64,000 nt of DNA, from positions 99,611,026 through 99,675,025 of the forward strand of contig CM066051.1 of the NCBI GenBank assembly GCA_033557465.1, given 5' to 3'. A model generated the notes under the pieces. That model did not search any database. It had not been told where the DNA came from and saw nothing but the letters and a program-made list of their open reading frames with translations. Position 1 is the stretch's first letter. Every line of letters starts with the position of its first letter. The position numbers and the translations under genes were made by a program. The DNA comes from Ichthyophis bannanicus. Lineage: Eukaryota > Chordata > Amphibia > Gymnophiona > Ichthyophiidae. This document shows, piece after piece, positions 12,161 through 23,113 of this stretch.

Positions 12161-14274
12161 ACTGGGAAGTACAGCTCCCTACGTGCTGAAGGTACTCCGG
12201 AGCATGTCTGGGAGCTCAGCTCTTCCTTTAGTACTCGGCAGTTCCAGAGCTGGGAAGTACAGCTCCTTATGTGCTGAAGGTACTCCGGAGCATGTCTGGG
12301 AACCCAGCTCTTCCTTTAGTACTCGGCAGTTCCAGAGCTGGGAAGTACAGCTCCTACGTGCTGAAGGTACTCCGGAGCATGTCTGGGAGCTCAGCTCTTC
12401 CTTTAGTACTCGGTAGTTCCAGAGCTGGGAAGTACAGCTCCTTACGTGCTGAAGGTACTCCGGAGCATGTCTGGGAACCCAGCTCTTCCTTTAGTACTCG
12501 GCAGTTCCAGAGCTGGGAAGTACAGCTCCCTACGTGCTGAAGGTACTCCGGAGCATGTCTGGGAGCCCAGCTCCTCCTTTAGTACTCGGCAGTTCCAGAG
12601 CTGGGAAGTACAGCTCCCTACGTGCTGAAGGTACTCCGGAGCATGTCTGGGAGCTCAGCTCTTCCTTTAGTACTCGGTAGTTCCAGAGCTGGGAAGTACA
12701 GCGCCCTACGTGCTGAAGGTACTCCGGAGCATGTCTGGGAGCTCAGCTCTTCCTTTAGTACTCGGTAGTTCCAGAGCTGGGAAGTACAGCGCCCTACGTG
12801 CTGAAGGTACTCCGGAGCATGTCTGGGAGCCCAGCTCCTCCTTTAGTACTCGGCAGTTCCAGAGCTGGGAAGTACAGCTCCCTACGTGCTGAAGGTACTC
12901 CGGAGCATGTCTGGGAGCTCAGCTCTTCCTTTAGTACTCGGCAGTTCCAGAGCTGGGAAGTACAGCTCCTTACGTGCTGAAGGTACTCCGGAGCATGTCT
13001 GGGAGCCCAGCTCCTCCTTTAGTACTCGGCAGTTCCAGAGCTGGGAAGTACAGCTCCTACGTGCTGAAGGTACTCCGGAGCATGTCTGGGAGCTCAGCTC
13101 TTCCTTTAGTACTCGGCAGTTCCAGAGCTGGGAAGTACAGCTCCTTACGTGCTGAAGGTACTCCGGAGCATGTCTGGGAACCCAGCTCTTCCTTTAGTAC
13201 TCGGCAGTTCCAGAGCTGGGAAGTACAGCTCCTTACGTGCTGAAGGTACTCCAGAGCATGTCTGGGAGCCCAGCTCCTCCTTTAGTACTCGGCAGTTCCA
13301 GAGCTGGGAAGTACAGCTCCTTACGTGCTGAAGGTACTCTGGAGCATGTCTGGGAGCTCAGCTCTTCCTTTAGTACTCGGCAGTTCCAGAGCTGGGAAGT
13401 ACAGCTCCCTACGTGCTGAAGGTACTCCGGAGCATGTCTGGGAGCTCAGCTCTTCCTTTAGTACTCGGCAGTTCCAGAGCTGGGAAGTACAGCTCCTTAC
13501 GTGCTGAAGATACTCCGGAGCATGTCTGGGAGCCCAGCTCTTCCTTTAGTACTCGGTAGTTCCAGAGCTGGGAAGTACAGCTCCTTACATGCTGAAGATA
13601 CTCCGGAGCACGTCTGGGAGCTCAGCTCTTCCTTTAGTACTCGGCAGTTCCAGAGCTGGGAAGTACAGCTCCCTACGTGCTGAAGGTACTCCGGAGCATG
13701 TCTGGGAGCCCAGCTCCTCCTTTAGTACTCGGCAGTTCCAGAGCTGGGAAGTACAGCTCCCTACATGCTGAAGCTACTCCGGAGCATGTCTGGGAGCTCA
13801 GCTCTTCCTTTAGTACTCGGTAGTTCCAGAGCTGGGAAGTACAGCTCCTTAGGTGCTGAAGGTACTCCGGAGCATATCTGGGAGCTCAGCTCTTCCTTTA
13901 GTACTCGGCAGTTCCAGAGCTGGGAAGTACAGCTCCTTACGTGCTGAAGGTACTCCGGAGCATGTCTGGGAGCCCAGCTCTTCCTTTAGTACTCGGCAGT
14001 TCCAGAGCTGGGAAGTACAGCTCCCTACGTGCTGAAGGTACTCCGGAGCATGTCTGGGAGCCCAGCTCTTCCTTTAGTACTCGGCAGTTCCAGAGCTGGG
14101 AAGTACAGCTCCTACGTGCTGAAGGTACTCCGGAGCATGTCTGGGAGCTCAGCTCTTCCTTTAGTACTCGGTAGTTCCAGAGCTGGGAAGTACAGCTCCT
14201 TACGTGCTGAAGGTACTCCGGAGCATGTCTGGGAACCCAGCTCTTCCTTTAGTACTCGGCAGTTCCAGAGCCGG
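12161..14274. repeat. 88-bp minisatellite, about 24 copies
   Basis: Units containing GTGCTGAAGGTACTCCGGAGC and CTTTAGTACTCGG repeat every 88 bases. A few units are 87 bases because one T is missing after AGCTCC (for example at about 12352, 13057 and 14112). Variants switch between GGGAGCTCAGCTCTTCC and GGGAGCCCAGCTCCTCC, and the same variants recur at several places, showing repeated block exchange. The short reading frames across it are by-products of the repeat. Confidence 0.97.
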
Positions 14275-14319
14275 GGCTGTAAAGTTGCTCACCCCACAGA
14301 GAATCGGGGATTAGAATAG

Positions 14320-14480
14320 GGGCCCAAGCAGGACAGGATTAAAGCACTGGCCCGTGGTACCCCCTGGCCAGTCAGGATTCTCACAATGAATACGCATGAG
14401 ACAGATTTGCAAGCACTGCTTCCATTGCATGCAGATCTCTGAAAGCTTGACTGGCTAGAAGATGTACCAGGACAGAGTTG
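14320..14480 (-). mobile_element. Palindromic MITE copy
   Basis: Contains CAGGACAGGATTAAAGCACTG, then CCAGTCAGGATTCTCACAATGAAT and ATGAGACAGATTTGCAAGCACTGC in sequence. The same parts occur in reverse complement at 15185-15320. The ends resemble CAGTGGTTCTCAATCCTGTCC. Confidence 0.55.
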
Positions 14481-15184
14481 AGCTGTTCAGGGGAGATCCT
14501 CTCAGATGTGCTAATTCAGCGGCTCCCACGGCACACTTTTGCCTAGGTAAGTCAGCTGCTGGCAAAGAAGAGTGTGTGTGAGGGAGACCAGAGCCTAGGG
14601 CTGATTAAAGGCTAGTAGATGCTCTAGGTGAACCCTCATTCCAATGCTGCCCCCCACACCCCGCTAGTACCGTCACCCTTATTGCCACTATCGCATCTCC
14701 CTGGGTCTGGCATCAATGGCAATAAGAGAGGAAGAAATGTGGCACAGGGTCTCTGAGCCCCCATATACTGCACTCACACAAACAGGAAGTCAGTGTCGCA
14801 AGGGGCTGGACTTCTACGGCGCAGCAAGCAGAGATTCAGAGGCCCCGTGCCACACTTATATCCCGTCTTGTTGCAGCTACCTAGGGTGCCTACTAGCCTT
14901 GAATCAGCCCAGTGCTCTAGTCCCCTTCCCCTCCCCCACATGCCCTCTTCTTTCTTCCAGGCAAAAATGTGCAATGGGTGCAGGACCAGCCCAAGCATCA
15001 GAAAAACTAGGCAGCCGTCTAGGACAGCAACTTCTAAGGGCTAGTAAAGAGCATGGCCTTCAAAAACAGGCAGAAGGCTTAAGGTCTGCCTAGGGTACTG
15101 ACACCTTGAAGAACTCTGGGGCCGGCCCAGCAAGGGAGCTATTGGCAAGATTTCCTAAACATCTAGGCCCTAGTTTGCCAATAC

Positions 15185-15320
15185 CAGTGGTTCTCAATCC
15201 TGTCCTACCAGTGCAGGCAGTGCTTGCAAATCTGTCTCATACAACTTGTGAATATTCGGGGGGTACGCGAGGGCAGGGGTGAGAATCCTCGGCCTGCGCT
15301 TTAATCCTGCCCTGCTTGGA
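15185..15320 (+). mobile_element. Second copy of the same MITE
   Basis: Begins CAGTGGTTCTCAATCCTGTCC and shares the GCAGTGCTTGCAAATCTGTCTCAT part with the inverted copy at 14320-14480. It is incomplete and diverged. Confidence 0.55.
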
Positions 15321-15584
15321 CCCCCATTCTAATCCCTGGCTCCATCACCAGCTCTCTGTCACTTACACTCCTGAACCTCGGTTCTAACTCCCAGCTCTGG
15401 CACTGGCTTGCAGTAAACGTCCAGCTGCTCCCACCTTCACATAAACAGAACATCTGTGTTGCAAGCAGGGCCAGATTTAAGATTATGGTGCCCATGGGCA
15501 AGACGAGACAGCAGCATCTGGAAAGCAATGGGGAGAGGGAAGAATGTGTATGTCAGAGAACTAAAGATTCAAATACCAAAACAT

Positions 15585-17280
15585 TAAAATGATGGCAGAT
15601 AAAGACCATGCGGCCTATGTAATCTGCTCTTCCATACAACTATTAAGCTTTACAGTCCCTCTTTTTCCTTAGAGATCTTAAGAGTTTGTGCCATGCTTTC
15701 TTGGATTAAGATGCAGTCCTTGTCTCTACCACTTTCACTGGGAGACTATTCCATGCATCTACTACTCTTTCCGTAAAGAAGTATTTCTGCAAATTACCCC
15801 TGAATCTATCCCCTTTTATCTTTCTACTATGTCCCCTCGTTGCAAAGCTTTCTTTCAATTGAAAGAGGCTCTCCTCCTGTGCAATGATGCCACTGAGGTA
15901 TTTAGACATCTCTATTATATCTCCCCTTTCCCGCCTTTCTTACAAAGTATACATATTAAGATCTTTCTGATGAAGCCCACTGACCATATTGGTAGCCACT
16001 CTGCACTGATTCCATCCTATTTATATCCTTTTGAAGGTGGGTCTCCAGAATTGCACACTATACTCCAAATGAGGTCGCATCAGAAACTTATACATAGGCA
16101 CTATCACCTCCTTTCTTCTGCCGATGCACCTAGCATCCTTCTGGCTTTCACCATCGCCTTTTCTACCTGTTTAGCTATTGTCACAATAACGCCCAGGTCC
16201 TGCTCATCTTTCATGGACAGAAGTACTTCAGCCCCTATACTGTACCACTTGGATTTTTGCAGCTCAAGTGCATGACCCTGCATTTTTTAGTATTAAATCT
16301 CAGCTGCCAAATTGTAGACCATTTTTCAAGCTTCACCAGATCCCTCCTCATGCTACCTCACGAAATCCGTGCTATCAAAAACCTAATCCTATTTAGAAAG
16401 GCATTGAAATACCACTTGTTTACAAAATGCTACCCAGAAGTCAACCTAGACATTATCAAAACTAGCTCCGCAATACAACCTGAAAAGGGCTAGCTGGTCA
16501 ACCTTCTCTCTAGTCCTATTAGTGAACCACATTACAACATCCAAACGAGTTTCATATTACTGTATATAACATTAAGTTAATCTGTACATAGTACATTAAG
16601 TTAATCTGTACATAGTTCCCCCGGTTGTCCTATTGTTGAAGTTCCCTGTTTAATGTAAAACTCAATGGTACTTGTATGCATTGTAGTATGTTCTTGTTCA
16701 TTGTACACCGCACTGATTGTAATAGCGCGGTATAAAAGAATTGTTAAATAAATAAATAAATCTACTGCTTCCTGGGTGTCTATTGCAGGTTTTGGGATCA
16801 TCCGCAAAGAGGCAAACCTTACCCGACAGCCCTTTAGCAATATCCCTAACAAAGATGTTAAAAAGAATTGGACCAAGGACAGATCCTTGCAGCACAGCAC
16901 TGATAGCGGCCTTATCCTTAGATTGAAATCCAGTTACTTGTACCCTCTGTCACCTCCCACTCAACCAGTTTCTAACCCAGTCAGTCAACATAGGGTCCGC
17001 CCCTAGGGCACTCAAGTTTACTGTATTTGTAAGTCGCCTGTGTGGAACAGTGTTAAAGGCTTTACTGAAATCTAAGTACACTGCATCTCAGTCTAACTCC
17101 CTGGCCACCGAGTCATCAGATTTCCCTGACTAGACCTGCCTCTGGTAAACCCGCGCTGCCTCGGATCCTGAATCCAGAAACCTTGCTGTCCTCTGTTTTA
17201 GCAGCGTTTCCATTAATTGATTCACCACAGAGGTTAGACTAACCAGCCTGTAGTTTCCAAACTCGTCCATACTTCCACCT
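15585..17280 (-). mobile_element. CR1 LINE, 5'-truncated, interrupted
   Basis: Minus-strand translation gives pieces of a CR1 reverse transcriptase, including QGSVLGPILFNIFV and CLFADD (about 16800-16895) and the 3' part with ENKFF-type sequence near 15850-15900. It aligns base for base with the better copy at 43853-45580. Stops and shifts break the frame, and another LINE fragment splits it at 16357-16762. It ends within the reverse transcriptase domain, as is usual for 5' truncation. Confidence 0.85.
16357..16762 (+). mobile_element. LINE 3' fragment inserted in the CR1
   Basis: The CR1 sequence stops after CCTCCTCATG and resumes at CTACTGCTTCCTGGGTG. The insert encodes LPHEIRAIKNLILFRKALK near its start, like the carboxyl end of L2-type LINEs, and ends in GCGCGGTATAAAAGAATTG plus (AAAT)n. 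It is in the opposite orientation to its host. Confidence 0.75.
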
Positions 17281-19224
17281 GGTTATTTGATGTCTTGAAA
17301 ATTAGGCGCCGTAGGCAGTCGCCCATATCCAGGACTGTCTGGACTTTCAGAGCACAGCAAGCGGAGGTCTAGCGGCTCTCTGCACTCTTCTTCCGGTTTT
17401 GCTCCTGCTGCAGTCCCAGGGTGATGTGGTAGTGACCTTGAACCTGGCTGGGAGGGGAGATAAGGGGCGCTGTCTGCTGCCCTCCACAGTTTGGGTTGTA
17501 GGCAATGGTGTAGTTTAGGCAACGGTAGCACTCGTTGCCCACAGAGGTCCATCTGCCCTCCCCACCCCCTGTCCATTGTCTTCCAGTGGGTAGGGGCCCA
17601 TAGACTAGTGCTGCTTCCTCCTCTGCTGCTTTTTATTCATTCATTGATTAGGATTTATTATTTATTTACATACCACATTTCCAATGTTCAATACGGTTTA
17701 CATCAAACCAAACTTTACATGGACTGTGTTAAAATTACAAGGAACAGTGAACCAAAATAGAAGACACATATAACTTTACAGGGAACTAGTAAATACTCCA
17801 AAACCTTAATATTAATAACATGTAACTATTAAATAATCCAGAGCATTAATAACATACCAAAATACCAGACGAGATGCCGAACAGGTATGCTTGGTATTTT
17901 GTTATTGCATTGTTCTTGTTGAGGAGTGAAGATAGGACTATGGGGTAGAGGTGTCTGTGTGTGTGATTTAGTTGTGTTGATGAAGAGATTCACCCAAGAG
18001 AGAGTACACAGAGAGAACTTACATGGTAATAGCAGCATAACAATAGCACAGTGACCTCATGTCGACAAAACAGGCAGAATATTGAGATAAACGTGGAGAT
18101 AGATCTACAGCACTATGATGCAATGTCAGTAATGTGCAGCTTAGCACAGCACAGTAGAACATTTGATACAAATGAGAGGCCTTAACAGGCAGCACATTCG
18201 AACACTTGAATAAGATAGATGGCAGTACCATGAAGGGCAACACAGTAGAAGAACAGCAAAAAGATTTGTTTGTGGGAGTTTCAAACTGCATTTATATGAC
18301 AATGGCAGGCTCAATATGCTTGTTTGCTTAGGGCTCACCAAGGAGTTAATCCTGCCCCGGCTCTAAGACTAGTGACTCAGCCTGAGGTTGCTGAGGCAGA
18401 AAAGCGCAGTGTCTGTGCTAGTGTGAACGCAGTGCAGCAAGGCATTTAATGCATAAGAGCAGCAGACCATACATTCAAGTCTATTTAAATGGGCACTAAT
18501 GAATCAATTGCTCATGCAGTGCCGATACAGAAAGCTGAGCTCAACTTGGGGGCTTTCACATCAGATCTGAGGAGGACGTTATGTCTGCTTCTTGAGCACG
18601 CAGCTCCTGTAACCTTTCTCTGGCTTTGCTGACGTGAGTGCTAAAGAAGAACAGCAGGAAGTAGAATTTAGCCCACAGCTTCCAGTGGCAAGTTACACTC
18701 AGGTCCTGGAGGCATTTCCCTGTCCCTGGAGGGTTTACAATGTAAGGCAATGGAAAGTTAAGTGAGATGCCCAAAGCCACAAGGAGTGCCAGTGGGATTC
18801 AAACCCTGGTCTCAGCTCACTGCTCCACTGCAATGCTATGTGACACATGACAGCAACATTATTCTGCTCAGAATAATATTGACATCGGAACCGGGTTGGC
18901 CATACAGGCCCTGGCCCCACCAAAATTTTGCCTGCAGAGAGCAGCTGCAATTGTGGCAGACTCCCCCTGTCTGCCTGCAGGAGATCAAATCCCCGTGGGC
19001 AGAGTGGCAGGCTGCTGCGATCGTGGCAGAGATTTCTTTCTCTCATGCCCAGACAGGACTGTGTCGCGATCGCAGCCATTCACTTTTCTTCTGCCTGTGG
19101 GAGATGGAATCCTTGCAGGCAGAACAGGAGGGGAGGCTGCGGGGGCCAGGAGGCAGAGTTAGGGCAGACTCAAGGTGGAGCTTAGTCCCCCAATCCACGG
19201 CCCCTGACTGATATTCTGAGCAGA
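17281..19224. other. Intergenic with weak repeat relics
   Basis: 17645-17715 resembles a reversed LINE tail (ATTTATTATTTATTTACATACC). 18715-18835 is a minus-strand MIR-like SINE relic (AAGTTAAGTGAGATGCCC, then GTGGGATTCAAACCC). 18860-19215 is GC-rich with internal repeats and unclear ends. No gene is recognised. Confidence 0.35.
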
Positions 19225-19435
19225 ACGATACTGATCTTATGCACCGCATAGCATTCCAACACATGCACGTAAGTGCCTTTGGTGTGTAGGATCTAGATGC
19301 TGCTAACGCAAACCTCTGTGCAGCTCTGTCTGCTTTGCTGTCCTTGTTCAGGGCAGACTTGTTGCACACAGTTAAACTTGTGTTAGGCAGCCCTGCATTA
19401 GAGCTGTAGTGCCGGGTTTGTGCAGAGTCGGTGAA
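19225..19435 (+). repeat. Unclassified dispersed repeat, copy 1
   Basis: Aligns with 43370-43690: both carry TATTCTGAGCAGAA near the left, GATNTAGNTGCTGCTAANGCA in the middle and TTGNTTAGNGCAGNNNTNTTGCACACA further right. No coding capacity is seen. Confidence 0.45.
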
Positions 19436-19448
19436 GGGAGCGAGGCAT

Positions 19449-19507
19449 AGCGCAGTTACTTACCTGTAACATGAGTTCTCCAGGGACAGCAGGATAAGTC
19501 AGCCACA
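19449..19507. repeat. DIRS 3' end arm, perfect inverted match to 19706-19764
   Basis: 59 bases match without mismatch to the reverse complement of 19706-19764, so the 3' end can fold on itself around a loop of about 200 bases. The arm contains a perfect U1-type donor on the minus strand (19456-19466). Confidence 0.9.
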
Positions 19508-19705
19508 AGTGGGTGACGTCATCCGACGGCGCCGTAGACGGAAGATACTCTCACTAGCCCAGAAGGCTTTAGCCTTCTGGGCTTGGCTAGTAGCCACGCC
19601 TCCCGGACCGCCCCTAGCTGACCAGATTTCCCCAGCCGAGGCGAGAGGAGCTAGGAGGCGGAAGCAAGCTAGGAGGTGTCCCCGCCGGGGAGGAGGGAGG
19701 GAAAG

Positions 19706-19803
19706 TGTGGCTGACTTATCCTGCTGTCCCTGGAGAACTCATGTTACAGGTAAGTAACTGCGCTTTCTCCCAGGGCAAGCAGGATGAGTCAGCCACAAGT
19801 GGG
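19706..19803. repeat. DIRS internal complementary region
   Basis: 19706-19764 complements the left terminus and 19765-19803 complements the right terminus, placed side by side as they would be in a closed circle. In the DIRS replication model this region templates completion of the ends. CAGGTAAGTAA at 19747-19757 is a perfect splice-donor consensus. Confidence 0.85.
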
Positions 19804-20164
19804 GTCTCCCCAGCTAATTGTGCAGCGGCGGGGATTTACACAGTAGGCACCTGGACACGGAGGTTGCAGGAAGTGTTTATTTGGGAGTGCAGCAGCATTC
19901 CCAATGAAGGCATACAACCATAACCGTTAACAGTACATAGCTAGTAACAGTACATAGCTAGCAGTGTAAGAACATGTAACAAAATCAGGCATTGTGCAAA
20001 ACAGTGCATAGAAGTGTAACTAGACATGCATTGTGCAAACACGCATAAGGCACGCATAAGAATTGTGCAACATGAATAGGCATAGCTGTGCAATAACAAT
20101 GTGCAACAAGATTAGCATAGTTGTGCAAAATTAGGCATAAGGAGATAACAGTGAGATGATGTGC

Positions 20165-21250
20165 ATAGCACAGGTCAATGTGAGATTTCAAGGGGGCGTG
20201 CCGATAGCACGGCAAGGCCAAAGGCGGCGCCCCCGTGGTCTGTCCTGTCCAGGCAATAGTGTTTTCTGGAAGGTCTGGATCGAGGACCAGGTAGCAGCTT
20301 TGCAGATTTCAGGCACTGGAATGTCGCGCAAGTTGGCAATGGATGCGGCCAACGCTCTTAGGTGATGTGCCCTTACCCCTGCGGTGGGGCGTGAACCCGC
20401 AAGTGATAGGCAAAAGGATATGCACGTGGTTATCCACTTGGATAGGGTGCGCTTGGAGACGGGAACACCCGGCTTGTTGGGGTCATAGGAGACGAAGAGC
20501 TGTGACCCTTTGCGTAATGGTGCAGTTCTTTTGAGGTAGCAACGGAGGGCCCTGACGCAGTCGAGCGTGTGCAGGCGATGCTGAGCAGGGTCAGAAGAGG
20601 TGCCTGGTTGGAAGCTAGGCAGCTCGATGGTCTGGTTGATGTGGAAGGCCGTGGCGACCTTAGGCACAAACTTGGGGTGAGTCCTGAGACAAGCACGGTC
20701 GTGATGGAGGATGGTGTAAGGCTCATAGTCCACGAGAGCTTGAAGCTCGCTGATCCTCCTGGCCGATGTGATGGCGATGAGGAAGAGTGTCTTCCATGAA
20801 GCGAACTTCATATGCGAAGACTGGATGGGTTCAAAAGGTTCCTGCATGAGTTGCTGAAGTACAATGTTTCAAATCCCAAGGGGGTACAGGTTCCCTAATT
20901 GGTGGGTGCAGGTTGTTCAAACCTCGCATGAAGCTGGAAACCAGGGGCAGGGCCGCCACTGAGGAATCATCGCTGCGTAGGTGGAAGGCAGCGATGGCGG
21001 ATAGATGCACTTTGATAGATTGAGTTCTGAGGCCCAGGGCGGAGAGGTCGGCCAGGTACTGAAGAAGGCTGGGGACCGGGCACGTGAATGGGTCAAGTTG
21101 TTGCTCTGCGCACCATAAGCTGAACCGGCGCCATTTGAGGCTATATGATTTTCTAGTTGAGGGGCGTCGTGCGGCAAGTATGATGTCCTGAACTTCAGAG
21201 GGCAGGTTGAAGGGAGCGAGGGCTACCCTTTCAGCTTCCAGGCTGTCAGA
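20165..21250 (-). pseudogene. DIRS tyrosine recombinase, frameshifted
   Basis: The amino-terminal core-binding part (RRPSTRKSYSLKWRRFSLWC) starts near 21190 and overlaps the end of the RNase H frame. The catalytic part includes the first arginine in TSARRISEL (about 20758) and the HxxR box HHLR (20367-20356). Two single-base insertions break the frame: one in the T run 20867-20869 and one in the T run 20262-20265. The second removes the nucleophilic tyrosine (codon 20258-20256 in the other frame) from the frame carrying HHLR. The related copy at 63395-63877 keeps HxxR and tyrosine in one frame. The enzyme family integrates DIRS circles. Confidence 0.9.
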
Positions 21251-23094
21251 GATAACATCCGGAGGTTGGGGTGGAGTAAAGTGCCGTTGTCCTGCGAGAG
21301 GAGGTCCGGTCGCTGCATCAGGCGGATTGGTGGTTCCAACGATAGGCGGTGCAGGTACGGGAACCAGATTTGTCTGGGCCAGTATGGGGCCACCAGAATG
21401 ACCTTGGCTTGGTCCCTGATGATACGTTGCAGAGTCCGTGCAATGAGCGGAGTTGGTGGAAAAGCGTAGGCCAGTTGCCATCGGTCCCACGTGACATCGA
21501 AGGCGTCCGCCGCTAGCCTGTGAGGGGACGGTCTCTTGGAGCAAAAGAGGCGGCATTTGGTGTTTTCTTGAGAAGCGAAGAGATCGATCTGTGGGTGGCC
21601 CCATTCCATGAAGAGAGATGCTGATGTCTCCGAGTGGAGGGTCCACTCGTGGGGGTTTAGTTGTCTGCTCAGGCGATCTGCCAGAATGTTCTCCGCCCCG
21701 GGCAGGTAGCTCGCTTGGAGAGTGCATTGCAGTGAAAGGGCCAGGCTCCAGGTGAGGAGAGCTTCTTTGCACAGAGTTCTGGAGCCGGTGCCTCCCTGCT
21801 TGTTTATGTAGAACATGGCTACTTGATTGTCCGTCAGGACCTTGACCACCTTGTGTTGGACCATGTCGCGGAAGGTGTGAAGAGCTCGGCGGACAGCTCT
21901 GAGCTCGAGGATGTTGATATGAAGGTTCTTCTCCTGGGGTGACCAGGACCCTTGAGTGCGAGCTCCAGCGCAGTGCGCTCCCCATCCGAGCGCTGAGGCA
22001 TCTGTAGTCATGGTGACATTCGGGGGGCGGCCTGCAGAGGTTTGCCCTTGGATAGGTTGCTGGGGTTCATCCACCAGCGTAATGCTTCGTCCGTTCTGGG
22101 GTCTCTGTGAATGCGAGCGGAGAGTGGTTGAGAGTGTTGGCACCAGCGGCTTCGGAGGTGCCACTGAAGGGTCCGCATCCGCAGCCTGGCGAAGGGGAGG
22201 ACGTGTGTGGTGGCCGCCATGTGGCCCAGCAGGCGTAGGATTGCACGAGCAGATGCGTGCGGGGAGCTGAGCACTTTTCTTGCCAATGCGATGATGGTGC
22301 TTATCCTGTTCTGGGGCAAGAAGGCTCTTGTCAGAATGGTGTCTATATGCGCCCCGATAAACTCGAGCTGTTGAGTTGGGGATAAGTGGGATTTCTGGTA
22401 GTTGATGAGAAAGCCAAGTTCTGAAAGAAGTGAGGTGGCCTTTCCGACTGCCTTGCGCAGTTGGCTGGGGTTCGGAGCTGAGAACAGCCAGTCGTCCAGG
22501 TAAGGGAAGACGCACACCCCCTGTTTGCGTAGATGGGCGGCGGCCACAGCAACGCACTTCGTGAACACTCTGGGGGCAGGAGATAGTCCGAAGGGCAACA
22601 CCCTGTATTGGTAGTGTTTGTCCGCTATTCGGAATCTCAGGAATTTTCTGTGTTGAGGATGAATGAGGATGTGTGTATAGGCATCCTGCAGGTCCAGGGC
22701 GGCCAGCCATTCCCGAGGTTGTATTAACGGAAGGATGGTGGACAGAGAGTGCATCCTGAACTTCTCCCTGGCGATGTGTTTGTTTGAGCTTCCTTAGGTC
22801 GAGGATGGGGCGCACGCCTCCGGACTTTTTGGGGACAAGGAAGTATCTTGAGTAGAAGCCTTTGTTGACTTCGCTGCTGGGGACAGGCTCGATCGCTCTG
22901 GATGCGAGCAATGCTTTGATTTCCGCGTTCATAGCGGCTGCGTTCTGTTGATGTGGAGTGCGGCCAGGGGGTGGACGAAGGGGGGGGGCAGAGTTGAATT
23001 TTATACGGTATCCGTGTTCGATTATGGAGAGCACCCAATGGTCCGTTGTGATCTTTTCCCAGGAGGTTAGGAATGCAGACAGGCGTCCCCCGGT
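21223..23094 (-). pseudogene. DIRS reverse transcriptase-RNase H, frameshifted
   Basis: Starts around LSAFLTSWEKI, overlapping the gag end in another frame. Finger motifs FYSRYFLVPKKSGG and RPILDLR are followed by a one-base insertion in the T run 22783-22785. The palm continues in the next frame (22754-22008) with LDLQDAYTHI, LPFGLSPAPRVF and the catalytic YLDDW. Near a G run at 22022-22027 the frame returns by what looks like a one-base loss. RNase H follows with TDASALGWGAH, NILELRAV, LTDNQVAMFYINKQGG and ENILADRLSR. It ends at 21223. No methyltransferase-like domain is recognised. The gene set and order fit DIRS1-like elements of vertebrates. Confidence 0.92.
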
Positions 23095-23113
23095 CGGAAG
23101 CTGTGAGGGTGAG

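Noticed and set aside
12161..14274. Regularly spaced repeats as a CRISPR-like array
   Set aside because: The repeats are contiguous with no unique spacers, and the DNA is vertebrate. They are minisatellites, as are the other arrays.
18860..19215. Possible further hAT-type element
   Set aside because: CAGGGGCCGTGGATTG-like sequence occurs at the right side in reverse, but the left end does not match well and no octamer duplication is seen.
21250..21985. Amino-terminal extension of about 245 residues on the DIRS recombinase frame
   Set aside because: It lies opposite the RNase H frame and has no domain likeness; taken as a shadow frame.
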